From NCBI GenBank assembly GCA_903934285.1, contig CAIZNN010000263.1:1-43939 (forward strand): 43,939 nucleotides of DNA, in the 5' to 3' direction. Below, piece by piece: positions 16,104-26,900 of the stretch (position 1 is the first letter of the stretch; the number at the start of each line of letters is the position of its first letter). The notes below the pieces were generated by a model, which saw only the letters and a program-made list of their open reading frames with translations, did not search any database and had not been told where the DNA came from. The stretch comes from Akkermansiaceae bacterium. GTDB lineage: Bacteria; Verrucomicrobiota; Verrucomicrobiia; Verrucomicrobiales; Akkermansiaceae. The position numbers and the translations under genes are program-made.

Positions 16104-18161
16104 ATGGTGATTTGGAATGACCTGACATTCATCGCGATCGCGGCGCTTGTGGCGACACAGGCGTCCGGCCAAACCGCCGCCACCCAACCGGACGAGGCGG
16201 TCGGGATGCCGCCGCTGGTGGTCAGCGCCGCGCTGGCGCGTCCGGCACCGGTCAGCGGCGGGACCGCCGCACTGGCCACCCTCACCCCCTTGGAGCCCGC
16301 CGTTGCCCGGCTCTCTGAAATTTTCCGGCGGGTGCCCGGCCTGAGCGTGCAGGACAGCTTCGGCGGCTTTGACCCGCCGCGCCTGGCGGTCCGCGGCTCC
16401 GGCATTCAAAGTGCGCCGACCAGCCGCGGGCTGGCGCTTGCCTTTCTGGGCATGCCGCTCAACGCCGCCGACGGGTCGTTCAACCTCGCCTTGTTGGAAA
16501 GTTCGTGGATGGACACCGCCAGCCTGACACGCGGCCCCGCCGCCGGCGTGCCCGCGCTCGGCGGCGCGCTTGCGCTGGGCGAGGCGGCCGATGCCTTCGC
16601 AGCGGGCCATTCTGTCATGGCGGATTACGGGAGCAATCAAACCGCGGCCCTCGCCGCGCGCGGCATGTGGACAGCTGAAAATCGCGCCCTCGCCGCCCGG
16701 GCCGCCCTGACCCGCAGCGACGGCTGGCGGCCACATTCGCGCCAGGAACGCGAATGCGTGGCCGCCGCAGCCCGCAGCAGCGTGGGCGAAGCCACCGATC
16801 TAACCATCCAATTTTTCGGCGCGCGGCCGTGGTATGAGGTGCCCGGCCCGCTAACCAAACAAAACGCCCTGACCAACCCGCAAGCGCCGGTCGCCGCGGT
16901 GATGCGCGACCGACCGTTCCGCGCAACCGATTATGCCCAGCTGGCCGCGAGTGCCAACACCCGCTGGACCGGCGGCGAGGCGTCCATCGGGGTGGGCGGC
17001 GTGCATCAGCGCGACGAGTTCCGCCAACTCGTCGCCAACGGCATCAGCACCACCACCGCGGAGGAAACCTATCTGGTTTTCAATGCCGGGACGGATTGGG
17101 ATCTAACAGGCCAGCGCACCCGCTTCAACGCCCTGCTGCAAGCCGGCTGGTGGGATGCCAGCCGCTATCGCAATGACCATGGCAGCAGCGGCGCACTCAT
17201 CGGCGAGCAACGGCTGCGCCCGCTCACCCTCACCGCCGCCATCGACCACCGGCTGGCGCTGGGCGCCACCCAACACCTCGACTTCGGCGGTTCCGTTCTA
17301 TCAGCCCAACGCGACATCGACGACCGCGCCACTCCCGGCCCGGGCACCGAGCCGGTGGATCTATCGCTTGCCGGCACCCACCTTGCCGCCCGCGCCGCGT
17401 GGTCGTGGTCGCCGGTCAAAGATGCCACTTTCGTCGTGTCATGGGCGCGCTCATACGAACCGCCGACCTACAACGACCTGCTCTTCACCGACGGCCCGAT
17501 GAACGCGCGGGTGTTGCGCAGCGCGCCGCTGGCGTGGCAGCGGGCGGATTCCTGCGAACTCGGCGCGCACGGGCGCCACGAGCGTTTCACGTGGTCCAGT
17601 TCCATCTATTACGCACCTTGGCAAGGCGAATTCCTCCGTTTGGTCGATGAGACCGGCTCGTCGCGCGGCACCGTCAACGCCGAGCGCACGCTCCACAGCG
17701 GATGGGAATCGGCCATGGAATGGGATGTGCTGCCGGACGCCGAAGCCGACCTCGTGTTGTGGGCCAACTACAATTTTTGCGCCGCCCGGTTTGACGACGA
17801 CCCGGCATACGGCGCCCGGAGGCTTGCCGGGGTACCGCCGCACAACGGGGCGTTGGGCCTGCGTGCCGTGTCGCCCGGCGGGTGGTTTATCGCACCGGGT
17901 TTCCAGTGGCAGGCCGGACCAACTTACGGCGACCATTTCCACAACCTCGGCTACGATGGATTCGGGCTGTGGTCGCTGGAAATCGGCCGCCGCCACCCCG
18001 CCGGCTGGTGCGTGACCCTCGGCATCCACAATCTCTTCGACCAAAATGCCATCGCCAGCACCGCCGGGGTGCTCGACATCGCGAGCGATCCGGAACGCAC
18101 CGCCATTTTCCTCCCTGCCACCGGCCGCAGTGTGGACCTGTGTGTTGAGTACACTTGGTAG
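16104..18161 (+). CDS. TonB-dependent outer-membrane receptor
   Basis: The 685-residue product is predicted to transport a large or scarce substrate across the outer membrane using TonB energy. The ATG at 16104 gives a signal peptide (MVIWNDLTFIAIAALVATQA) followed by MPPLVVSAAL, the form often seen before verrucomicrobial plug domains. The plug (about 70-190) includes LSEIFRRVPGLSVQDSFGGF, LAVRGSGIQSAPTSRG and SLTRGPAAGVPALGGAL. The barrel continues to the end, with SWARSYEPPTYNDLLF, GLRAVSPGGWFIAPGF and a terminal LCVEYTW ending in an aromatic residue. The substrate cannot be deduced. It is followed 15 bp later by a DMT transporter, so the two may share a transcript. Confidence 0.88.
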   Translation: MVIWNDLTFIAIAALVATQASGQTAATQPDEAVGMPPLVVSAALARPAPVSGGTAALATLTPLEPAVARLSEIFRRVPGLSVQDSFGGFDPPRLAVRGSGIQSAPTSRGLALAFLGMPLNAADGSFNLALLESSWMDTASLTRGPAAGVPALGGALALGEAADAFAAGHSVMADYGSNQTAALAARGMWTAENRALAARAALTRSDGWRPHSRQERECVAAAARSSVGEATDLTIQFFGARPWYEVPGPLTKQNALTNPQAPVAAVMRDRPFRATDYAQLAASANTRWTGGEASIGVGGVHQRDEFRQLVANGISTTTAEETYLVFNAGTDWDLTGQRTRFNALLQAGWWDASRYRNDHGSSGALIGEQRLRPLTLTAAIDHRLALGATQHLDFGGSVLSAQRDIDDRATPGPGTEPVDLSLAGTHLAARAAWSWSPVKDATFVVSWARSYEPPTYNDLLFTDGPMNARVLRSAPLAWQRADSCELGAHGRHERFTWSSSIYYAPWQGEFLRLVDETGSSRGTVNAERTLHSGWESAMEWDVLPDAEADLVLWANYNFCAARFDDDPAYGARRLAGVPPHNGALGLRAVSPGGWFIAPGFQWQAGPTYGDHFHNLGYDGFGLWSLEIGRRHPAGWCVTLGIHNLFDQNAIASTAGVLDIASDPERTAIFLPATGRSVDLCVEYTW

Positions 18162-18176
18162 CCTGACATCCATGCC

Positions 18177-19097
18177 ATGCACGCCGCCGTTCTAACCGCC
18201 ATGCTGTTCGCGCTCACCGGGGTGTGTGCGGCGCAAGCGTCGCGCTTGCTGGGTGCCGGCCGCGCCAACGCCTGGCGCCTCGTTGTCGCGCTGCTGGTCC
18301 TCGGCATCTGGGCGCACGGCTGGGGTCAGGGTCTCGGCGGCGGTGTGCTGCGCTGGTTTCTGCTCGCCGGCGGGATCGGTTTCGGTGGCGGCGGTTGGTG
18401 TGTGTTTCAAGCGCTGCGCCGCATCGGCTCGACCCTGACGCTTCTCATCGTGGAATGCGCCGCCGCTGTGTTTGCCACCGCGATTGGGTGGCTCTGGCTC
18501 GGTGCCGCCCTTGGCCCTTGGCAAATCGCCTGCGCCGCCCTCATTCTGGCGGGTGTGGGCGTGGGAGGCATGCCCGGCCCCATTCCCGCGCTGCGGCGCG
18601 ACGCGATCATCACAGGGTGCGTGCTGGCCATTGCCGCGGCGCTCTGCCAAGCGGTGAGTTTCAATCTTTCCCGCCATGCCTTCACCCTCATGCAACACGC
18701 CGGGCAATCCATCCAACCGCTCGGCGCGGCCTATCAACGTCTGCTCGGCGGCTGCCTCGTCGCGGTGCCGCTGTATGCCCTCACTGTGGTCATGCAACGC
18801 CGGTCCCGCGCCCCCAGCCAGCCGGATGCCCAGTCCGCACCGTTCCCCGAGTCGCCGCTTGCCGCGGGCGCCTGGGTGGGACTCAACGCCTTGTTAGGTC
18901 CGGTGCTGGGCGTCACCTGCATGCTCTGGGCCATCAGCCTGGTGGCCAACCCCGGGCTGGTGCAAGCCATCGCCGCCAGTTCCACCTTGCTTACCGTGCC
19001 CTTCGCCCGCCGCCTCGAAGCGGCGCGCCCGCGCGTGTCCTATTTCGTCGGCTGCCTGCTTGCTCTGGGCGGGGTCGCCGGGTTGTTGCTCACTTGA
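18177..19097 (+). CDS. EamA/DMT-superfamily inner-membrane transporter
   Basis: The 306-residue protein has about ten hydrophobic segments in two halves, as in EamA-type drug/metabolite transporters that export small molecules. Clear segments are WRLVVALLVLGIWAHGW, WFLLAGGIGFGGGGWCVFQA, LTLLIVECAAAVFATAIGWL and ACAALILAGVGVGG in the first half. The second half has VLAIAAALCQAVSF, LLGGCLVAVPLYALTVVM, GLNALLGPVLGVTCMLWAI and YFVGCLLALGGVAGLLL. A short charged loop separates the halves. It follows the TonB receptor directly, and its last 8 bp overlap the 3' end of the convergent fucosidase gene. The substrate is unknown. Confidence 0.8.
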   Translation: MHAAVLTAMLFALTGVCAAQASRLLGAGRANAWRLVVALLVLGIWAHGWGQGLGGGVLRWFLLAGGIGFGGGGWCVFQALRRIGSTLTLLIVECAAAVFATAIGWLWLGAALGPWQIACAALILAGVGVGGMPGPIPALRRDAIITGCVLAIAAALCQAVSFNLSRHAFTLMQHAGQSIQPLGAAYQRLLGGCLVAVPLYALTVVMQRRSRAPSQPDAQSAPFPESPLAAGAWVGLNALLGPVLGVTCMLWAISLVANPGLVQAIAASSTLLTVPFARRLEAARPRVSYFVGCLLALGGVAGLLLT

Positions 19098-20592
19098 CGG
19101 GTGGCTGCCACGCGGGAAACGCGGGCTCCAGATAGAGGCCGAAGTCAGACAGGGCCGGGCACACCGGTGACTTGGTCACGCGCACGCGCACTTTGCCGCT
19201 GCGGGTTTCCGGCACCCGCCACAGGTGGCAGGACCCGATTGACTCGGCCTTGGCCAGTTCCTTCCATTGGCCGTCGAGCCAGGCATCCACCGCCACGCCC
19301 TCGAGCCGCAGGCCCAAGCGGATGTCTTCGCGCAGCAAAATCAGATTGAACGTGGTGTCCCCGGCCAAGGTGAGTTCCACTTCCGGCGTGGTGACCGCGT
19401 CATCGCTCACCCAGGCACTCCACAGGTCGCCGTCCAACAATTTGGCGGGGGCGTAGGCGGGATCGTTGCCGCGGGTGTTAGTGGCCTTGGTGGTGGCGGT
19501 GGCGGCCAGATTGGTGGCGAAGGTCTGGCGCAAATGCGCGCCGAATTGCTGCAGGCTGGCCACATCGTTCTCATGCAGCAGACCGCGTTGGTCAGGCGGC
19601 ACATTCAGATTGAGGGTGGCCCCCCGGCCGACGGAATTCAGATAGATCTGCATCAGATTGTCCGGCGAGCGCGGGTTTTGGTCGGCGTGAAAAAACCACC
19701 CGGGGCGGATCGAGACATCCACTTCCGCGGGAATCCACAGTTTGCCGCCCAGATGGCCGGTACCGAGTTTGCCGGAATCCACCACGCCCACGCTATCGCC
19801 GGGCTCGAAGTTGATGGTGGCACGGCATGGGTCGCCGGCGTGGCCTTGTTCATTGCCAACCCAGCGCACGCCGGGCCCGATATCGGAAAAGATGACCGCC
19901 TCGGGCTGGTTTTTGAGCACACCCTCCCAAGTAACCGGCCAATTGTAATAGCTTGCGCCATCGATCCGGCGTTCGCCACCCTTGCCGCCGTAATAGCCGC
20001 TCCCGCCGTTGGCGCCATCGAACCAGACTTCGAAGAGCTTGCCGTATTGGGTGGTCAACTCGCGGATCTGTTCGCGATAGACATCGGTCACATATTTGGG
20101 CGTGCCGTAGTGTTCGTTGTTGCGGTCCCATGGCGAGACATACACCCCGAACTCGAAGTTGTGCTTGCGGCAGGCCGCGGCAAATTCCCCCACAATGTCG
20201 CCCTTGCCGCCCCGAAACGGACTGGCGGACACATTGTGCAGCGTGGTCTTGGTCGGCCACAGGCAAAACCCGTCGTGATGCTTGCAAGTCAAAATCACCC
20301 CGCTGGCTCCCGCCGCCTTGAGACTGGTGACGATTTGGTTGGCATCAAACGCCGTGGGATTGAAAATCTCCGGCTTCTCCGCGCCCGATCCCCACTCCGC
20401 CCCGGTGAAGGTGGCCATCGTGAAATGACAAAATGTGTAAAACGGTCGCGCCGCGTGGTCGAGCTGCGCCGGGGTGGGCGTCGCGCCGTGTGGCGCGGGT
20501 GCCACCGCCGCTGCGCCGTGACTGCTTTGAACGGTGATGCCGCAGGCTAGCGCCAAGGCGAGACAAACGATGGACTGATGATTTGTGTGCAT
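19090..20592 (-). CDS. Secreted alpha-L-fucosidase (GH29) with C-terminal discoidin-like domain
   Basis: Retaining glycoside hydrolase that removes alpha-linked L-fucose from glycans. The 500-residue product has a signal peptide (residues 1-26, ending SSHGAAA). The GH29 catalytic domain (about 50-350) contains VILTCKHHDGFCLWPT (His105-His106) and GKLFEVWFDGANGG, whose Asp192 is the probable nucleophile. The C-terminal part (about 365-495) resembles an F5/8 type C (CBM32-like) carbohydrate-binding domain: AYAPAKLLDGDLWSAWVSDD and NLILLREDIRLGLRLEG. It diverges from the large autotransporter across a 393-bp gap and slightly overlaps the convergent transporter gene. The acid/base residue was not assigned. 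Its location is probably periplasmic or surface. Confidence 0.92.
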   Translation of the reverse strand: MHTNHQSIVCLALALACGITVQSSHGAAAVAPAPHGATPTPAQLDHAARPFYTFCHFTMATFTGAEWGSGAEKPEIFNPTAFDANQIVTSLKAAGASGVILTCKHHDGFCLWPTKTTLHNVSASPFRGGKGDIVGEFAAACRKHNFEFGVYVSPWDRNNEHYGTPKYVTDVYREQIRELTTQYGKLFEVWFDGANGGSGYYGGKGGERRIDGASYYNWPVTWEGVLKNQPEAVIFSDIGPGVRWVGNEQGHAGDPCRATINFEPGDSVGVVDSGKLGTGHLGGKLWIPAEVDVSIRPGWFFHADQNPRSPDNLMQIYLNSVGRGATLNLNVPPDQRGLLHENDVASLQQFGAHLRQTFATNLAATATTKATNTRGNDPAYAPAKLLDGDLWSAWVSDDAVTTPEVELTLAGDTTFNLILLREDIRLGLRLEGVAVDAWLDGQWKELAKAESIGSCHLWRVPETRSGKVRVRVTKSPVCPALSDFGLYLEPAFPAWQPPVK

Positions 20593-20985
20593 GGGGAGAG
20601 GGGCGGGACTGGGCGAAATGCCCAGCCCCCGGGTGGTTGGCAGCCCTCAGTACCGACCCGGTCGCTCAAACCTTTCACCCGGATCCCATCATACGAATAT
20701 ACCAAGATATAACTATCTGGATTTGGTAAATGCTGATGCATTTTATACCCTAATGAAAGATACGTTCTTATCTGCAATCTTGCAGTCCCTCACCCACGCG
20801 TTCCCGCGGCGGGCGCACGCCCCTGCAGCCGGCACAGCTCCCAGATTGGCAGGCTCAGGCGGGGTTGCCAACACCGCCCCGCCAGCTTGGCGACAATGCC
20901 TTGGCTTACCTGACGCTCAGCCGTGCATTTTCACTTTTTGTCGAAAATTCGATCATCCTAACAACAAACAACAAACCGAACCATT
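20593..20985. other. Divergent intergenic region with an AT-rich island
   Basis: This gap lies between the fucosidase and autotransporter starts. The stretch of about 20690-20775 is markedly AT-rich compared with everything around it and holds the best promoter candidate in the window. The remaining 200 bp to the autotransporter ATG form a long leader with no recognised riboswitch. No gene is supported; short open frames here lack homology signals and start signals. Confidence 0.6.
20723..20749 (+). promoter_or_regulatory. Candidate autotransporter promoter with internal dyad
   Basis: TTGGTA (20723-20728) and TATACC (20744-20749) could be -35 and -10 elements with a 15-bp spacer, slightly short. 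The spacer contains the perfect dyad AAATGC-TGAT-GCATTT (20728-20743), which is well placed for a repressor operator. It would transcribe the autotransporter with a leader of about 230 nt. Based on sequence pattern only. Confidence 0.35.
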
Positions 20986-23900
20986 ATGAAAAAGAAGTCC
21001 AACAATCCGTTCACAGCCAAGGCTGTGCCAGCAATCATCCTCGCCGCCATGGGAGCCGTGCTACCCGGTCAAGCGGCCGATCCGCTCGGTAATGGCGGCA
21101 ATGGCGCGAAGGGCCAGGGCGTAGGCGTGGCCGGGGGCACCGGCGGTGCGCCCGGAGTAGCCGGCAATCCGGGAAGCAGCACCGGAGTTGCCACCCAGTC
21201 GGGTGGCGGTGGTGGTGGCGGCGGCGCGGGTGCCAGCGGTGCGACCGGCGGCGCAGGCGGTAACGGAGTGGGCTACACTGGGGGTGCCGGCGGGGTTGGC
21301 GGGGTGGCCGCAGGACTCACCGGGATAGGCGGCGCTGGTGCGGATGGCAGCAGACCGACCCATACCGGCGGTGCGGCCACGGAAGGTGGTGGCGGTGGCG
21401 GCGGTGGCGGCGGCGCACACGGTTTTGTCGGCACGGCCCCGGTGGCGGTTGTCAACACCGGCGGCATGGGCGGCACCGGCGCCAATAACGCTGCCATCGG
21501 TCTCCAGGCCGGCACCGGCGGTGCCGGCGGCGGCGGGCAAGGCGGTTATGGTGCCTGGCTCAATGGCGGCGGGTCTTTCAGCCAGTCGTTTATCGGCGGC
21601 AGCGGCGGCAACGGTGGCAACGCGATTTATGTCGATTCGCTGGCTGGCGCCGGCGGTGCGGGCGGCGCGGGGCTGTTTGTTGACTCCGGGCATATCCATT
21701 ACTCCGGCCTCTCCATCGCGGGCGGCGGCGGTGGCACCGGCGGGTACGGTGCCGAGTTCCTTTCCAGCTTCGGCCCTGGCGGTGCGGCGGGTTCCGGCGG
21801 TGCGGGGGTGATCCTCCACAACGGTGCCACCCTCACAACCGTCGCCGCGAGCGTCATCACCGGCGGCCTCGGCGGCCTCGGCGGTGCCGGCGGCAATGGT
21901 GGACTGGTGCATTCCAATGGCAGCCCGGGCGCGGCAGGCGCCACCGGCGGTGTCGGCCTCGCGGTCGGCGATCACAGCAATTTTTCGCTCTCAGGCGTGG
22001 AAATCAACAGCGTTGCCGACATCACGGCCCATGCCGTGAATGATGCCCTCAATCAAGGCACCATCAAAGGTGGCCAAGGCGGCTTGGGCGGTGCCGGCGG
22101 CACGGGTGCCATCGGCCTGACCGGGGCAACCGGCGCCACGGTGGCGGCCGCGGCCGATGGCCCTAGCGGACCTAACGGGACCAATGGCACCGATGGCATG
22201 ACGACGATTACGCCCGGCGTTAATGACGGATCGAACGGTGCTTCTGGAGCCCCCGGCATCAATGGCATGGCCGGCGCGGCCGGGTCAGCCCCCGGCACCC
22301 CGGGTTTGCCTGACAATCCTCCAGTGATCCCCGGGACGGGGGCCCCCGGTGCGGCACAAGCGCAAGCCGCCGCCGGCGCGCCCGCGGCCAACGGTGCCAA
22401 TGGCGCCAACGGTGCCAACCCCGGCACCAACGGGGCCAACGCCACGGTCGTATCATTGCCGGCAACCTCAGGTACGAATGGCGTTGATGCGGTTTCCCCC
22501 GGGCAAGACGGTGGTCCCGGCGGCAATGCCCAAAACAATGCCCAAGCCGGACAGAGTGGCGAGGACGCCATCGACGACGCCGCTCCCGGCAAACCCGGTG
22601 AAGCCGGCAAACCCGGAATTGCGGGAGCCAATGGCTTGATAGGAACCACCGGCGGAACCGGTGCCACCGGCACCGCCGGCGGCAATGGCGGCAACGCGGC
22701 AGCACCAGGCGCCAATGGCGGCGTGATCGTGCAAGCCGCGCAAAATGGCTTTAACGGCCTCTCCGGTGCCAACGGCGGCAACGCGACGGCGCCCGGCACC
22801 AATGGCAACGCTGGCACCGCCGGCACCAATGGCAGCGCCGTGGGAGGCAAAGGCGCAACCGGCCTGGTCGGCGGCACCGGCAACAACGGCGGCGACGGCG
22901 GCAGCGGCGGCACCGGCATGACTATCGGCACGCAATCCGTCGTGACCAACACCGGAACCATTGAAGGCGGCATGGGCAACGCCGGCGGCGGCGGCGGCCA
23001 AGGCGGCCAGGGTGGCCAAGGTGGCCTCGGCGGCGACGGCCAGGATGGTGGCAATGGCGGCGACGGCGGCATCGCCGGTATCGGCGGCGACGGCAGCGAT
23101 GGCGTGGCCGGCGGCAACGGCGGGCTGGGTGGCGTGGCGGCCGACGGCGGTGCCGGTGGCAGCGGCAACACCGGCGGCGCCGGCGGCCAAGGTGGTCAAG
23201 GACAACAAGGCGGCATGGGCGGCACCGGCCAACAAGGCGGCAACGGCAGCGTCGGTGGTACCGGCGGGACCGGCGGAACGGGTGCCACTGGCGGCACCGG
23301 CGGCAGCGGTCAAACCGGCGGCGCAGGAGGCACCGGCGGCGACGGCGGCGACGGCAGCAACGGAGCCGACGGAATTCTACCGCAACAAGAAGGCGAGGAC
23401 GGGATTGCGCCGCAAGATGGCGGGGACGGCGGCAACGGCGGCGACGGCAGCAATGGTGCCACCGGCGGCGACGGTGGCGCAGGCAGCCAAGGCGGCAGCG
23501 GCGGAGTCGGCGGAGTCGGTGGCCTGGGTGGCTTCGGCGGCCTCGGCGGCCTCGGCGGTCTCGGCGGCACGGGCGGTTTTGGTGGAATTGGCGGCGACGG
23601 CGGCAGTGGTTCGACCGGTGGCAACGGATCCAACGGCGGCAATGGCGGCAACGGCGGTAACGGCGCCCAAGGCGGCAGCGGCGGCAATGGCTCCGCCGGC
23701 GGCAATGGCGGCAGCGGCGCACTCGGCGGCAGCGGCGCACTCGGCGGCAGCGGCGGCGATGGCGGCCAAGGCGGCACCAGTGGCAACGGCGGACGCGGTG
23801 GCGACGGCGGCGTCGGCGCTGCAGTCGGCCAAAATTCGGTCTTGGTCAATCAAAGCAGCGGCACCATCCGCGGTGGTGCCGGCGAAACCGGCGGTGCAGG

Positions 23901-26900
23901 AGCCAAAGGTGGCACCGGGGGCACCGGCGGCACCGGCGGCCTCGGCGGCGACGGTGGCGACGGCGGCGACGGCCAAGCCGGCGGCGGCGGCGGCAATGGC
24001 GGCAGCGGTGCCGACGGCGGCGATGGCGGCAACGGCAATACCGGTGGCACGGGTGGCCAAGGCGGCCAAGGCGGCACCGGCGGAGTCGGCGGCCAGGGTG
24101 GCCTTGGTGGCATCGGCGGCGTCGGTGGCACCGGCGGCACCGGTGGCAATGCTGCCGTTGGCGGCGACGGCGGCGCGGGTGGGGTCGGCGGTATCGGCGG
24201 CAACGGCGGCGCTGCCGGTGCGGGTGGTGTCGGCGGCAATGGCGGCATCGGCGGTGATGGTGGCGATGGCGGCGACGACGTCGGTTCTGATTTTGATGCC
24301 GGTGACGGCGGCAATGGCGGCAACGGCGGCCTTCCCGGCGACGGCGGGGTCGGCGGCAGCGGTGGCCAAGCCGGTGATGGTGGCTTTGGCGGCGTTGGCG
24401 GCGACGCTGGTGCCGGTGGCACTGGCGGCGACGGCGGCTTGGCCGGCACGGGTGGCACCGGTGGCATCGGTGGCCTCGGCGGCCTTGGCGGTCTCGGCGG
24501 TCTCGGCGGCAGCGGTGGCAACGCCGGCAATGGCGGCAACGGCGGCAACGCCGGTGCGGGCGGCAACGCCGGCAATTCTGGCAACGGCGGCAACGGCGGC
24601 AACGCCGCTGCGGGCGGTGTTGCGGCCAACGGCGGCCAAGGTGGCATCGGTGGCCAAGCCGGCCTGGCCGGCAATGGCTCGGATGGCGGCTCCGGCGGCA
24701 TCGCCGTCACCCTTGCCCTGGGCGCAAAAGTCATCAATCTCGGCCAAATCCATGGCGGCAACGGCGGCCAAGGCGGCGCGGCGGGTGCCAAGGGCGACTG
24801 TGGCGCGGTCGGTATCGGCGGCGCGGGTGGCCTCGGCGGCACCGCAGGCAGCGCAGGAGCTGCGGGTGCCGCAGGCGATATAGGCGACATCGGGCTCAAA
24901 GGCTCAGTGGGCATTGGCGGTGCCATGGGCATCGGCGGCACCGGCGGTGCGGCTGGCATCGGCGGCCTCGGCGGCGCGGGCGGCCCCGCCGGCAGCGGTG
25001 GCGAGGGTGGCCTCGGCGGAGTCGGTGGCACTGGCGCTGCCGGTGGCAGTCCCGGTGCCGGCGGCGGCGGCGGCCAGCCAGGCACGATTGGCGCGTTTGG
25101 CGCAGGGGGTGCTGGCGGCGTGGCCGGCGCGGGAGGCGACGGCGGCAACGGCGGCAACTCCGACGTCATCTTCAGCGGCGACGTGGCTGGCACTGGCGGC
25201 AACGGCGGCAATGGCAGCATCGGCGGCACCGGCGGCAATGGCGGCGATAGCGGCCTCGACGTCGGCGACGTCGGCGGTGATGGCGGCAACGGCGGCAATA
25301 GCAGCGTCGGTGTCGGCGGCACAGGCGGTATCGGTGGCTTCGGACAACCCGGCGGCACCGGCGGCGACGGCGGCGACGGGCTGACCGGCGGTGGAACCGG
25401 CGGCGCCGGTGGCCCTGGCGTTCCTGTCGGACTTCCCGGCGATTCCGGCACCTTCGCGCCACCGCCTCCTGGCACCGTGGCTAGTTCCGGCGCACCGGGC
25501 GCACCGGGCACCCCTGGCACCCAACCCCATCCCAGCGCCTCTGGCAACCCCGTCATCGGCATGGGTGCCAACGGTCTCGATCAATCGGAAACCCCCGGCG
25601 CCACCGGCGCTGCCGGCAGCGCCGGTGGCAGCCCGCAGCAGGCTGGCAGCCTCGGCACCGGCAGCAATGGTGCCGACGGTGCCAAGGGCAATGACGGCAA
25701 CGCTGCGGTCAATGGCGCGCCCGCCATCTCGGGCATGCCCGGCACCCCCGGCCAAATCGCCGCTAACGGCAGCGACGGCGTCCAAGGCGCCGGAGGGGTC
25801 AATGGCCCCTGTACCGCGGTGGCCGGCTCGGCTGGAATGGCCGGCCTCGGTGCGGTGGCCATCGTCGGTATCGGCAACACCACTGTCATCAACGACGGCA
25901 CCATCGCCGGCGGTTGGAACTTCAGCGCTACCGCGCAAGCCGAATCGATCCTCTTCAGCAACGGCGCCAACCGCCTGGAAATCTGGGATGACTCGATCAT
26001 CCAGGGCGACGTGCTCACCGACACCGCCACCAACGACACCTTCGCGTTGGGCGGTGATGAGAACGGAGCCTTCGACGTCAGGGACTTGGCGGCCGCCGCA
26101 ACCCCGAACAACGGCCATACCGAATACCAAGGTTTCGACATCTTCGAAAAGGTCGGCGTCAGCACTTGGACGCTGACCGAAACCACCCCGCTGGTGACGC
26201 CATGGACCATCTACAACGGAGTGCTGTCCACCTCGCAAGACGGCAACCTCGGCGCTGCCGCAGGTGATCTAACCATCGACGGCGGCATCTGGCAGGTCAC
26301 CGGCACCGCCTTCGACACCACCACCCGCGATATCGTGCTGGGCGATAGCAACGACCGCCCCAACGGCATCGACATCGCCGACCCGGCCAACATCTTCGAG
26401 TACAATCTGGCGATCACCGGCAGCGGCGGCCTCCAGAAACTCGGCCTCGGCACGCTGGAGTTGAATGGCGTCAGCAGCTACCTCGGCCAAACCGATGTGC
26501 TGAAAGGCACCTTGGTGGTCGGCGACAGCCTCGCTAACAACACCGCCTTGATCGGCGGCAATGCCTATGTCGCCCTTGGTGCCACCCTTGCCGGTCACGG
26601 CACCATTGGCGGGGATGTGAGCAACTGCGGCACGGTGGCCCCGGGCAACAATGATATCGGAACCCTAACGGTCGGGGGCGACTTCCACGGCTCAGGCACT
26701 CTGGCTATCGAGTTGGATGAAAATCCGGGCCAGGGCGTCATCAGCGACCACCTGCGGGTCAACGGTCTGGTCGATCTCGACGGCACCACCCTGGATCTGC
26801 AGAAGCGCTACTACGAGATGGTGTGCGGCGACAAGACCCAAGTCATCATCGCCGACAGGGACGCCTTCAGCGGCGAGATCAATCCGCTCAGCCTGGCCAA

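Noticed and set aside
19267..20550. 427-codon open frame opposite the fucosidase gene
   Set aside because: It is the complement of a clear GH29 gene and shows no recognisable motif; high GC keeps antisense frames open.
23850..25571. Long Pro-rich open frame (573 codons) and other long frames antisense to the autotransporter
   Set aside because: These are mirror images of the GGC-rich repeats, which lack stops in most frames; they have no start context or family motif.
21060..25900. CRISPR or non-coding satellite
   Set aside because: Repeats are in one uninterrupted reading frame with signal peptide and barrel; they encode Gly-rich protein.
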